Source of the DNA: Faecalibacterium sp. UBA1360
GTDB taxonomy: Bacteria > Bacillota > Clostridia > Oscillospirales > Ruminococcaceae
Reading direction: 5' to 3'
NCBI GenBank assembly: GCA_002306375.1
Contig: DBRU01000016.1
Coordinates: 66,769 to 105,937 of the forward strand
DNA length: 39,169 nucleotides
Within the stretch, counting starts at the first letter, position 1. Each line of letters opens with the position of its first letter. Shown here one piece after another: positions 22,598-29,858 of the stretch. The notes below the pieces were generated by a model. The model saw nothing but the letters and a program-made list of their open reading frames with translations, ran no database searches and was not told the origin of the DNA. The position numbers and the translations under genes are program-made.

Positions 22598-23146
22598 ATG
22601 CGGGTGATCGCCGGTTCGGCCCGGGGCAAGACCCTGGCCGCTCTGCCGGGTGAGGACATCACCCGGCCCACCATCGACCGCGTCAAGGAGGCCATGTTCT
22701 CCAGCGTGCAGTTCCTGATCCCCGGCGCCCGGGTGCTGGACCTGTTTGCCGGCAGCGGGCAATTGGGCATCGAGGCTTTGTCCCGCGGGGCCGCCCAATG
22801 CATCTTTGTGGACCAAAGCGCCGACGCCGTGCGCGTCGTCAACGCCAACTGCCGCGCCGCCCAGGTGCAGGACAAAGCCCGCGTCTGCTGCGGGGACGCC
22901 TTCAACTACCTGCACACGACCCGTGGACCGTTTGACCTTGTGCTGCTGGACCCGCCGTACGGCCACGGCACCCTGGCCCGGGTGCTGCCGGTTTTGTCCC
23001 GCAGCGTGGCGCCGGGCGGCGTGGTCCTGTGTGAAAGCGAACTGGACGCTGAGCTGCCGCCCCGGGCCGAGGACCTGGTGCTGGCAAAACAATACAAGTA
23101 TGGCAAGATCCTGGTCAGCCGTTATGAGAGGGGAGAACCGACATGA
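22598..23146 (+). CDS. rsmD: 16S rRNA m2G966 methyltransferase RsmD
   Basis: A 182-residue Rossmann methyltransferase that modifies G966 of 16S rRNA (E. coli numbering) on assembled small subunits. MRVIAGSARGKTL is the family N-terminus, TRPTIDRVKEAMFSS follows, VLDLFAGSGQLGIEAL binds SAM, and LLDPPY (118-121 DPPY) is the catalytic motif for exocyclic guanine amine methylation. ATG follows AAAGGAGG. Its stop overlaps the next start as ATGA. In many Firmicutes coaD follows rsmD; here a coiled-coil protein takes that place. Confidence 0.95.
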   Translation: MRVIAGSARGKTLAALPGEDITRPTIDRVKEAMFSSVQFLIPGARVLDLFAGSGQLGIEALSRGAAQCIFVDQSADAVRVVNANCRAAQVQDKARVCCGDAFNYLHTTRGPFDLVLLDPPYGHGTLARVLPVLSRSVAPGGVVLCESELDAELPPRAEDLVLAKQYKYGKILVSRYERGEPT

Positions 23147-23625
23147 ATGTGGAAGAATTGCTTGAACTGATGGAGGAAACTCTGGAAGAAGGCACCGCCG
23201 TGCCCTTTGCCGCTTCCAAGCGGGTGGTGGATGTGGACCGCATGCGGGACATCATCGACGAGGTGCGCAACAACCTGCCCGACGAGATCCGGGACAGCAA
23301 AAAGATCGTCAACGACCGCGAACAGATCATCAAGGGCGCTCGCGCCGAGGCCGACGGCATCATCCATCAGGCCGAGGAACGGGCTCGGGGCCTTGTCTCC
23401 GACCAGGAGATCGTTAAGCGCGCCCAGCAGCGCGCGGTGGAGATCCTGACCGCCGCCCAGGCCCAGGCCAAGGAGATCAACCGCAGCGCCACCAACTACT
23501 GCGAGACCATCCTCAAAAACTCCGAGGAAGTGCTGGCCCGCAGCGTGGCCGACATCAAGAACACCCGGATGAACCTGCGCAACGCCGCCGCCCGCGGTCT
23601 GCGCGGCGCCTCCGGCAAAAAATAA
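23143..23625 (+). CDS. Coiled-coil protein of the rsmD-coaD neighbourhood
   Basis: A 160-residue, highly charged, mostly helical protein. From about residue 30 to 145 it is rich in heptad-like Glu/Lys/Ala (DREQIIKGARAEADGIIHQAEERARGLVSDQEIV), a long coiled coil resembling stalk subunits of V-type ATPases, and similar proteins are often so named automatically. No other ATPase gene is near, so that name is not a function. The first 25 residues (MNVEELLELMEETLEE) are acidic and the C-terminus basic. Translation is coupled to rsmD by ATGA. Homologues in Clostridia occur at this locus; a DivIVA-like scaffold is another possibility. Confidence 0.8.
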   Translation: MNVEELLELMEETLEEGTAVPFAASKRVVDVDRMRDIIDEVRNNLPDEIRDSKKIVNDREQIIKGARAEADGIIHQAEERARGLVSDQEIVKRAQQRAVEILTAAQAQAKEINRSATNYCETILKNSEEVLARSVADIKNTRMNLRNAAARGLRGASGKK

Positions 23626-23639
23626 GGCAGTCTTACATA

Positions 23640-23676
23640 AGCCGCTCTTTCCCGTTCGGGGAAAGGGCGGCTTTTT
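23640..23676 (+). terminator. Intrinsic terminator of the rsmD operon
   Basis: 14-bp stem AGCCGCTCTTTCCC (23640-23653) and GGGAAAGGGCGGCT (23659-23672) with one T-G wobble, loop GTTCG, followed by four more T. Confidence 0.92.
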
Positions 23677-23815
23677 GCATGCCCTGGCGGGTCGTGCGGA
23701 AAAACCGCGGGTTTTGCCCGGCTTTTCCACAGGCTTTTCCACGGCGGGGCCAAGACTGGCAACGCCCTGCAAGACCCCTTTGGGCGACGCTCCGGGGCGG
23801 GGGAGAGCCCCGGTT

Positions 23816-23842
23816 CCCCACCGGCTCCCCACGGCGCCCCAC
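23816..23842 (-). promoter_or_regulatory. Three minus-strand GTGGGG repeats, possible MraZ sites
   Basis: CCCCAC at 23816-23821, 23827-23832 and 23837-23842, that is GTGGGG on the minus strand at steps of 11 and 10 bases. Unit and period resemble MraZ operators, but orientation is opposite to mraZ. Confidence 0.4.
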
Positions 23843-23886
23843 TTTGTGAAATATCCTTGCCCACGGTGTTTTTTTGCACCGCGGGC

Positions 23887-23915
23887 TTGCTTTTTGCCCT
23901 GTAATTTGGTACTAT
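23887..23915 (+). promoter_or_regulatory. Weak candidate promoter of the mraZ/dcw operon
   Basis: TTGCTT (23887-23892), 17-base spacer, TACTAT (23910-23915); TATGAT at 23913-23918 is an alternative -10. Neither is strong, which fits an activated or tightly controlled promoter, but the exact site is uncertain. Confidence 0.45.
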
Positions 23916-23927
23916 GATGGTACAGCT

Positions 23928-23967
23928 GTGGGGAAAAATGGTTAACCGCGGTTAAAAGTGGGTAGTT
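23928..23967 (+). promoter_or_regulatory. Four-unit 10-bp repeat, candidate MraZ operator
   Basis: Consecutive 10-base units GTGGGGAAAA, ATGGTTAACC, GCGGTTAAAA, GTGGGTAGTT. GG recurs at positions 3-4 of each unit, and the outer units contain TGGG. E. coli MraZ binds TGGGN direct repeats separated by 5 bases, the same 10-bp period. It lies just downstream of the candidate -10 and 90 bases before mraZ. Confidence 0.6.
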
Positions 23968-24057
23968 TTCCACACTTTCAACAGGGTTTTCAACAACGGC
24001 CCGACGGCTGAACGTGAAAAACAAACTGAATTTGGCAGAAAGGGGGAGTTTTCAACC

Positions 24058-24474
24058 ATGTTCGTGGGACGTTTCGACTACGCCGTCGACGCCAAGGGCC
24101 GGTTGAACTTCCCGGCCAAGTTCCGTGACGGAATGGGCGAGACCTTTATCGTGGCCCGTTGGCTGGACCACTGCCTGGCGGCTTTCCCGGTGGAAGAGTT
24201 CGAGAAAGTGGCCGAGCGCATTGCCGAAAAAGGTCTTGTCAAAGGCCGCCAGGTCAGCCGCATGCTCTATTCCTCGGCGTGCGAGGTCACGCCGGACAAG
24301 CAGGGCCGCATCCAGCTGCCCGCCGAGCTGCGGCGCTACGCCAACCTGGACCACGATGTGACCATCATCGGCAACCGCACCTTTGCCGAGATCTGGGCCA
24401 CGGCCGCATGGGACGCGAACCAGGCCGATTCGGATGAGGACTTCACCGCGGCGATGGAGGATCTGGACTTCTGA
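24058..24474 (+). CDS. mraZ: MraZ transcriptional regulator of the dcw cluster
   Basis: A 138-residue protein with two SpoVT/AbrB-like repeats: FVGRFDYAVDAKGRLNFPAKFRD at 2-24 and SSACEVTPDKQGRIQLPAELRRYA at about 72-95, each with the D-x-K/Q-GR-(L/I)-x-(F/L)-PA core. MraZ forms rings and represses its own operon by binding GTGG-type repeats; such repeats are visible upstream at 23928-23967. ATG 24058 follows AAAGGGGGAG. An acidic tail (about 125-138) ends the protein. First gene of the division and wall cluster, 26 bases before rsmH. Confidence 0.96.
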   Translation: MFVGRFDYAVDAKGRLNFPAKFRDGMGETFIVARWLDHCLAAFPVEEFEKVAERIAEKGLVKGRQVSRMLYSSACEVTPDKQGRIQLPAELRRYANLDHDVTIIGNRTFAEIWATAAWDANQADSDEDFTAAMEDLDF

Positions 24475-24500
24475 TCCTTGCCGCAAAAAAGGAAATCGCT

Positions 24501-25424
24501 ATGGAATTTTCCCACATCCCAGTACTGTTGCAGCCCTGTCTTGACGGGCTGGCCATCGACCCCGCCGGCATTTACCTGGACGGCACCGCCGGCGGGGCGG
24601 GGCATTCCCGCGAGATCGCAAAGCGCCTGACCACAGGGCGGCTGATCGCACTCGATCAGGACCCGGATGCGGTGGCAACCGCCACCGAAAGGCTTAAGGG
24701 TCTTCCCGCCCTGGTGGTCAGAGCCAACTTCCGTCAGGCGGCTTCGGTATTGGACGAGCTGGGCATCCCGGCGATCAATGGCGCGCTGCTCGACCTCGGC
24801 GTGTCCAGCCACCAGCTGGACGAGGCCGAGCGCGGCTTTTCCTACCACGCCGACGCTCCGCTGGACATGCGCATGAGCCAGCAGGGCCCCACGGCCGCCG
24901 ACCTTGTGAACACCCTGCCGCGAGAGGAATTGGCCCGTATCCTGCGGGATTACGGCGAGGAACCCTACGCCTGGTCCATCGCCGGCAAGATCGTGCAGCT
25001 GCGCCAGACGCAGCCCATCGCCACCACCTTGCAGCTGGCGGACGCAGTGGCGGCCGCCATGCCCGCCAAGGAACGCCGCAAAAACAAAAACCCGGCGCGC
25101 CGGACCTTCCAGGCCGTGCGCATCGCGGTCAACGGCGAACTGGATGCCCTGAACGAAGGCCTGGACGCCCTGTTTGACCGTCTGGCTCCCGGCGGGCGGC
25201 TGTGTGTCATCACCTTCCATAGCCTGGAGGACCGCCTGGTCAAAAACAAATTCCGCCGCTGGGCGCAAAAATGCACCTGCCCGCCTGAACAGCCCGTGTG
25301 CACCTGCGGGGGCGTGGCCAAAGCCACGCTGATCACCCGCCACCCCATCGAGGCGGACGAACAGGAACTGGAACAGAACCGCCGCAGCCGCTCGGCCAAA
25401 CTGCGCGTGCTGGAAAAGAACTGA
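24501..25424 (+). CDS. rsmH: 16S rRNA m4C1402 methyltransferase RsmH
   Basis: A 307-residue MraW/RsmH that methylates N4 of C1402 in the 16S decoding centre. FSHIPVLLQPCLDGL is the family N-terminus, YLDGTAGGAGHSREI binds SAM, and GALLDLGVSSHQLDEAERGFSYHADAPLDMRM and the C-terminal ITFHSLEDRLVKNKFR are highly conserved. ATG follows AAAAAAGGAAATCGCT. Always found next to mraZ, as here. Confidence 0.97.
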   Translation: MEFSHIPVLLQPCLDGLAIDPAGIYLDGTAGGAGHSREIAKRLTTGRLIALDQDPDAVATATERLKGLPALVVRANFRQAASVLDELGIPAINGALLDLGVSSHQLDEAERGFSYHADAPLDMRMSQQGPTAADLVNTLPREELARILRDYGEEPYAWSIAGKIVQLRQTQPIATTLQLADAVAAAMPAKERRKNKNPARRTFQAVRIAVNGELDALNEGLDALFDRLAPGGRLCVITFHSLEDRLVKNKFRRWAQKCTCPPEQPVCTCGGVAKATLITRHPIEADEQELEQNRRSRSAKLRVLEKN

Positions 25425-25470
25425 TGGCAGCCCCGCCGACCGGCTGCCTGCGTTGAGAGAGGATACCCAC

Positions 25471-25938
25471 ATGACCAATGCAGCTTACAAGATCCAACAA
25501 ACCACGCCCGTTCACCGCGCGCCCCGGGTGCGCGTGGTGCGGGGCGGGCGCTTTGCCCTGAGCCGTGTGCGTGACATCGCCCGGCAGGTGGCGTCCGTGC
25601 TGGGCCTGGCGGTGCTTTTGGGGCTGATCACCGCGATCGTGGCCAGCCAGGCCAAGCTGACCGAGCTGTGCGGCGAGGTGGACTCCACCAAGGCCGACCT
25701 GGCCACCGCCGCCACCACCTACAACTATCTGTCCACCAAGATGGACGACATCTCCAACTCCGCCAACATCGACGAGGCGGCCGCCCGTCTGGGCCTGGTC
25801 AAGACCGACCCCAGCCAGATCAACTATATCCGCCTGGACGACGAAAGCGTCATCGAGAAAAGCGATTCGGACGCCGCCAAGTTCGTGGACGGGCTGTACA
25901 CCGCCGCCCTGAGCCTGATCGGCAATTTTGACCCGTAA
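25471..25938 (+). CDS. ftsL: FtsL-like divisome protein
   Basis: A 155-residue bitopic protein: basic cytoplasmic N-terminus (about 1-38), transmembrane helix at about 40-59, then a short extracytoplasmic helical stretch (QAKLTELCGEVDSTKADLATAATTYNYLSTKMDDI). Sequence similarity to FtsL is low, as is usual; size, topology and position between rsmH and the division PBP make the call. FtsL binds DivIB and DivIC and helps to activate FtsW-PBP. The start ATG 25471 is preferred over TTG 25453 because AGAGAGGAT precedes it. A terminator-like hairpin follows. Confidence 0.8.
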   Translation: MTNAAYKIQQTTPVHRAPRVRVVRGGRFALSRVRDIARQVASVLGLAVLLGLITAIVASQAKLTELCGEVDSTKADLATAATTYNYLSTKMDDISNSANIDEAAARLGLVKTDPSQINYIRLDDESVIEKSDSDAAKFVDGLYTAALSLIGNFDP

Positions 25939-25954
25939 CATCGCAACAGCGCCC

Positions 25955-25988
25955 AAAAGCGTGCATCCCGCGTCGGGGCACGCTTTTT
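25955..25988 (+). terminator. Terminator-like hairpin between ftsL and the PBP gene
   Basis: Arms AAAAGCGTGC (25955-25964) and GCACGCTTTT (25978-25987), inner loop with a CCC/GGG mini-stem, one further T. It lies inside the dcw operon and the PBP start follows 43 bases later. Confidence 0.72.
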
Positions 25989-26031
25989 GCCATTTTATAA
26001 GAACACTTCAAAACGGAAGGACCTCCGCCTT

Positions 26032-28464
26032 ATGCAGCAAAATCCCGGCTCCAACGACCGCCGCCCCGCGCGGCCGGATCGCTCATTCCCCCCTCGCCAC
26101 CCCATCAACAACGCCCTGCGCGTGCGCACGCTGCTGCTGGTGTCGGCGTTCATCATCTTCGGCATGGGCCTGCTGGTCTATCAGCTGTACGCCCTGCAGC
26201 TGCGCGACCCGGACAATTACCGCATCAGCGCCGCGCAGCAGCAGCTCTCGGACGAGGTCATCTCCGCCGCCCGGGGAAGTATCTACACCTCCACCGGCAA
26301 GGTCCTGGCCAAGAGCACCACGGTGTGGAACATCGTCGTTGACCCGTCCCGCTCCAACCAGGATTTTGCGGCCCAAATGGCCGACGATCTGTCCGAGCTG
26401 CTGGGCGGCACGGTCACGGCGGAAAGCATTCTGGAAAAGCTCACCGACACCGACAGCCAGTATAAGATCATCGCCAAGGGCGTGGATCTGCCCACCAAGA
26501 ACGCCCTGGTGGAATACGCCAATACCAAGCGCGCCCTGACCCCCGGCGCACCCGAAGAGGACTGGGCCACCACCCTGCGCCTGTACACCGAGGAGACCTC
26601 CACCCGCAACTATCCCTACGGTTCGTTTTTGTCCTCGGTGCTGGGCTTCCTCAACTCGGACGGCGAGGGTATGTACGGCCTGGAATACTATTACGAGGAC
26701 GTTCTGGCCGGCACGCCCGGGCGGCGCATCAGCAGTCAGAACCCCTGGGGCTACGACTTCCAGACCGACGAAGCCGTGACCTATGACGCCATCGACGGCG
26801 GCAACCTGGTGCTGACCATCGACGACAATGTCCAGGCTGTGGTGGAAAAATATCTGGGCCAGGCCCTGGCCGAATACAGCGTCCAGAACCGCGGCACCGT
26901 TATCGTGATGGACGTGAACTCCGGCGCCGTTTTGTCCATGGCCACCATGAGCCAGTTCGACCCCAACGACCCCTACACGATCCAGGACACCGAGATCGCC
27001 GCCATCCTGGAGGATGAGACGCTGACAGACGAGGAGATCGACCTGCTCCAGTCCCGCCTGGGCGAGGACAACGTGGCCTCCATCGTGGAGGACGGCATCC
27101 TTTCCTCCGACGAATACAGCGTCCTGCAAGGGTATCTGCGGGAAGCGCAGTGGAAGAATAAAAGCGTCACCGAGCTGTATTACCCGGGCTCGGTGTTCAA
27201 GCTGGTCACGGCCGCCTCGGCGCTGGACTCCGGCCTGATGGACGCCAGCCAGGTCTTTTACTGCAACGGCAGCCTGGTGGTCAACCCCGGCACCGTATGG
27301 GAGCACAAGTACGGCTGCGCCCAGGGCAATATTCACGGCCCGTTGGACATGGCCGGCGCGCTGGAAGAAAGCTGCAACCTCTATTTCATCCAGGTGGCCG
27401 AGCTCATGACGCCCAAACTCTTCTACGACTATTACCAGGCTTTTGGCCTGACCGAGACCACCGGCATCGACCTGCCCTATGAGTCCAAGGGCATCTCCAA
27501 GACCCAGGCCGATATGGAAAAGACGGTCACCGACCTGTATTCCACCTCCTTCGGCCAGACCCAGAAGATCACGGCCATCCAGATGGCCACCGCCGTCTCG
27601 GCCGTGGTCAACGGCGGCTACCTGGTCACGCCCTATGTGGTGGGCAGCATCATCGACAACAACGGCAACGTCCTCAGCGAGACCCAGCCCACCATCCGCC
27701 GCCAGGTCATCTCCGAGGAAGTGAGCGCCCAGCTGTGCGCCATGATGGAGAATAACGTGGGCAACGGCCAGGACGGCTATTCCTGCCGCAACGTCTATGT
27801 GGCCGGGTATTCCATCGGCGGCAAATCCGGTACCGCCGAGCAGCTGGACCGCACCGAGCGCTCGGACGGCGACTACCACAAGCAGATCAGCTTTGCGGCC
27901 ATCCTGCCCGCCGACGACCCCGAGATCCTGGTCTTTGCGGTGCTGGACGACCCGCGCTGGATCGAGGATTTTGCCTCCGAGATCGTGGCCCCCATGATCG
28001 GCAACATCATCAGCGAGATCGCGCCATATCTTGGCATTGAGCGGGACGCCGATTATGTGGAACCCGAATCGGTCAAGGTGCCCAACGCCATCGGCCGCCG
28101 CTGGTCCAGCGCGCAGACCGATCTGAACAAGCTGGGACTGGGGCATCAGATCATCGGTTCGGGCACCGACATCATCTACCAGTACCCGGTCACCGGCGCC
28201 CAGGTGCCCGCCGGGTCCACTGTGTACTTCTATACCGAATCCACCACCGGCACCATGACCACCGTACCCGACGCCACCGGCAAGACCGCCGCCTTTGCCG
28301 AGCAGCTGCTGCGCTCGGCCAACCTCAACGTCAAGATCGACGGCGATGAGAACGGCAAGGTCACCTCCCAGGATGTGGCCGCCGGCACCAGCGTGGAGTA
28401 CGGCACGATCATCACACTGAAAACCGAGGCGTCCGGCGACGCTTCACAGGAGGGAACCGAATGA
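26032..28464 (+). CDS. Division transpeptidase (FtsI/SpoVD class) with two PASTA domains
   Basis: An 810-residue class B PBP that cross-links septal peptidoglycan. Cytoplasmic head, transmembrane helix at about 24-46, PBP dimer domain, and transpeptidase domain with SVFK (nucleophile Ser387, Lys390), SCN (447-449) and KSGT (598-601). Two PASTA domains follow (about 682-740 and 741-800), as in SpoVD and PBP2x. Between FDPNDPYTI and the catalytic serine there is an acidic insertion (about 320-373) not usual in the family. ATG 26032 after GGAAGG is preferred to the TTG at 25987, which lies inside the hairpin T tract. Whether it serves vegetative division or sporulation cannot be told; it appears to be the cluster's only class B PBP. 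Confidence 0.93.
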   Translation: MQQNPGSNDRRPARPDRSFPPRHPINNALRVRTLLLVSAFIIFGMGLLVYQLYALQLRDPDNYRISAAQQQLSDEVISAARGSIYTSTGKVLAKSTTVWNIVVDPSRSNQDFAAQMADDLSELLGGTVTAESILEKLTDTDSQYKIIAKGVDLPTKNALVEYANTKRALTPGAPEEDWATTLRLYTEETSTRNYPYGSFLSSVLGFLNSDGEGMYGLEYYYEDVLAGTPGRRISSQNPWGYDFQTDEAVTYDAIDGGNLVLTIDDNVQAVVEKYLGQALAEYSVQNRGTVIVMDVNSGAVLSMATMSQFDPNDPYTIQDTEIAAILEDETLTDEEIDLLQSRLGEDNVASIVEDGILSSDEYSVLQGYLREAQWKNKSVTELYYPGSVFKLVTAASALDSGLMDASQVFYCNGSLVVNPGTVWEHKYGCAQGNIHGPLDMAGALEESCNLYFIQVAELMTPKLFYDYYQAFGLTETTGIDLPYESKGISKTQADMEKTVTDLYSTSFGQTQKITAIQMATAVSAVVNGGYLVTPYVVGSIIDNNGNVLSETQPTIRRQVISEEVSAQLCAMMENNVGNGQDGYSCRNVYVAGYSIGGKSGTAEQLDRTERSDGDYHKQISFAAILPADDPEILVFAVLDDPRWIEDFASEIVAPMIGNIISEIAPYLGIERDADYVEPESVKVPNAIGRRWSSAQTDLNKLGLGHQIIGSGTDIIYQYPVTGAQVPAGSTVYFYTESTTGTMTTVPDATGKTAAFAEQLLRSANLNVKIDGDENGKVTSQDVAAGTSVEYGTIITLKTEASGDASQEGTE

Positions 28465-29831
28465 GACCCATCCATGCCAACGAACTTCTGGCCGGCCTGA
28501 CGCTGGCCCGTCCCGTCCCCATCACCTCGGTGGTCACCGACAGCCGCAAGGTGGCCCCCGGCTGCGTATTCGTCTGCTTTCCCGGCGCGCGGGTGGACGG
28601 CCACGACTTTGCGGTCGGTGCGTATCAGGCCGGGGCCGAGTATATCATCGCCAACCATCCCGTGGACGGCGTGCCGGAGGACCATCTGGTCGTCACCCCC
28701 TCCAGCCACATGGCCATGCTGCGCATGGCGTCCAACTACCGCACCCTGTTTGACCCGGTCATGATCGGCGTCACGGGGTCGGTGGGCAAGACCACCACCA
28801 AGGAATTCTGCTATGCGGTGCTGTCCGCCTTTGGGCCTACCCTTAAGACCGAGGGCAACCAGAACAACGAGATCGGCCTGCCCAACACGCTGTTCCGCCT
28901 CGAGGATTCCACCCGCTACGCCGTGGTGGAAATGGGCATGAGCGCCTTGGGCGAGATCGCCCGCCTGACCCGCACGGCCCGCCCCTCCGCCGGCATCATC
29001 ACGATGATCGGGGTCTCCCACCTGGAAAACCTGGGCACCCGCGAGAATATACTGAAGGCAAAGCTGGAGATCTGCCAGGGTCTGCCCGACGGCGCGCCTC
29101 TGGTCCTCAACGCCGACGACGACCTGCTGCCCGGGGCGGACCTGCCCGCCCGGCTTCGCCCGGTCTGGTTCGGCGTGAACAGCGAGAGCGCCGACGTGCG
29201 TGCGGTGGACGTGCGCGCGGCGGCGGACGGCACCGACTTCACGCTGCAAGATGCCCAATACGGCAATTTTGCGGTGCACATCCCCACCGAAGGGCTGCAC
29301 ACCGTCTACGACGCCCTGGCCGCCTATGCGGCCGCCACCCGCCTGGGTCTGGACGCGGCCAAAGCCGCCGCGGCCCTGGCCGACTACCGCACCACCGGCA
29401 TGCGCCAGCACGTGGTGGAACACGGCGGCATCACCTTCATCGAGGATTGCTACAACGCCAGCCCGGACAGCATGCGCGCGGCGCTGGACGTGCTGCGCAG
29501 CCGCACGCCCGGCCCCGGCGGACGCCGTGTGGCCCTGCTGGGGGATATGTTCGAGCTGGGCGCGGTGAGCGAGCAGGCCCACCGCCAGACCGGCGTCCTG
29601 GCCGCCGACGCCGCCGACCTTCTGGTGGCGGTGGGGGAGCGCAGCGCCGCCATGGCCGAGGCCGCCGGGCAAAAAATTCCCACAGTGCATTGCCAAAATA
29701 CACAGGAAGTAGTAGAATATCTAAGGTCCGAACTGCGCCCCGGCGACCTGGTGCTGGCCAAGGCCAGCCACGCCATGCAGTTTGAGCAGGCGCTGGAACA
29801 GCTGTACGCGCTGCTGCCGGACCAAGCGTAA
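28461..29831 (+). CDS. murF: UDP-MurNAc-tripeptide-D-Ala-D-Ala ligase MurF
   Basis: A 456-residue Mur ligase that adds D-Ala-D-Ala to UDP-MurNAc-tripeptide, completing the cytoplasmic peptidoglycan precursor. P-loop GVTGSVGKTTTKEF (about 107-120), TEGNQNNEIGLPNTLFRL, the MurF-specific YAVVEMGMSALGEIARL, and IEDCYNASPDSMRAALDVL in the third domain. ATG overlaps the PBP stop as ATGA, with CAGGAGGGA upstream. In Bacillus and many Clostridia murE comes here; only murF is present. Confidence 0.95.
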   Translation: MRPIHANELLAGLTLARPVPITSVVTDSRKVAPGCVFVCFPGARVDGHDFAVGAYQAGAEYIIANHPVDGVPEDHLVVTPSSHMAMLRMASNYRTLFDPVMIGVTGSVGKTTTKEFCYAVLSAFGPTLKTEGNQNNEIGLPNTLFRLEDSTRYAVVEMGMSALGEIARLTRTARPSAGIITMIGVSHLENLGTRENILKAKLEICQGLPDGAPLVLNADDDLLPGADLPARLRPVWFGVNSESADVRAVDVRAAADGTDFTLQDAQYGNFAVHIPTEGLHTVYDALAAYAAATRLGLDAAKAAAALADYRTTGMRQHVVEHGGITFIEDCYNASPDSMRAALDVLRSRTPGPGGRRVALLGDMFELGAVSEQAHRQTGVLAADAADLLVAVGERSAAMAEAAGQKIPTVHCQNTQEVVEYLRSELRPGDLVLAKASHAMQFEQALEQLYALLPDQA

Positions 29832-29858
29832 ACTGTGATTTTTTGGGGGAATTACCAC

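Larger units (their letters stand above)
23677..24057. other. Gene-free control region upstream of mraZ
   Basis: The only gap over 300 bases between genes (23626-24057). Order: two tandem copies of GGCTTTTCCAC (23720-23730 and 23732-23742, period 12); a GC-rich hairpin CCGGGGC (23792-23798) / GCCCCGG (23807-23813); three CCCCAC repeats (23816-23842); an AT-richer promoter zone (23887-23920); four 10-base GTGG-like units (23928-23967) containing the perfect palindrome TTAACCGCGGTTAA (23942-23955); and a leader to mraZ. Short frames here have no ribosome sites and look non-coding. Confidence 0.75.

Noticed and set aside
23143..23625. V-type ATPase subunit
   Set aside because: Resemblance is limited to coiled-coil composition, and no other ATPase genes are present.
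23677..24057. Replication origin
   Set aside because: Only two relaxed DnaA-like boxes, no AT-rich unwinding element, and no dnaA, dnaN or rpmH nearby.
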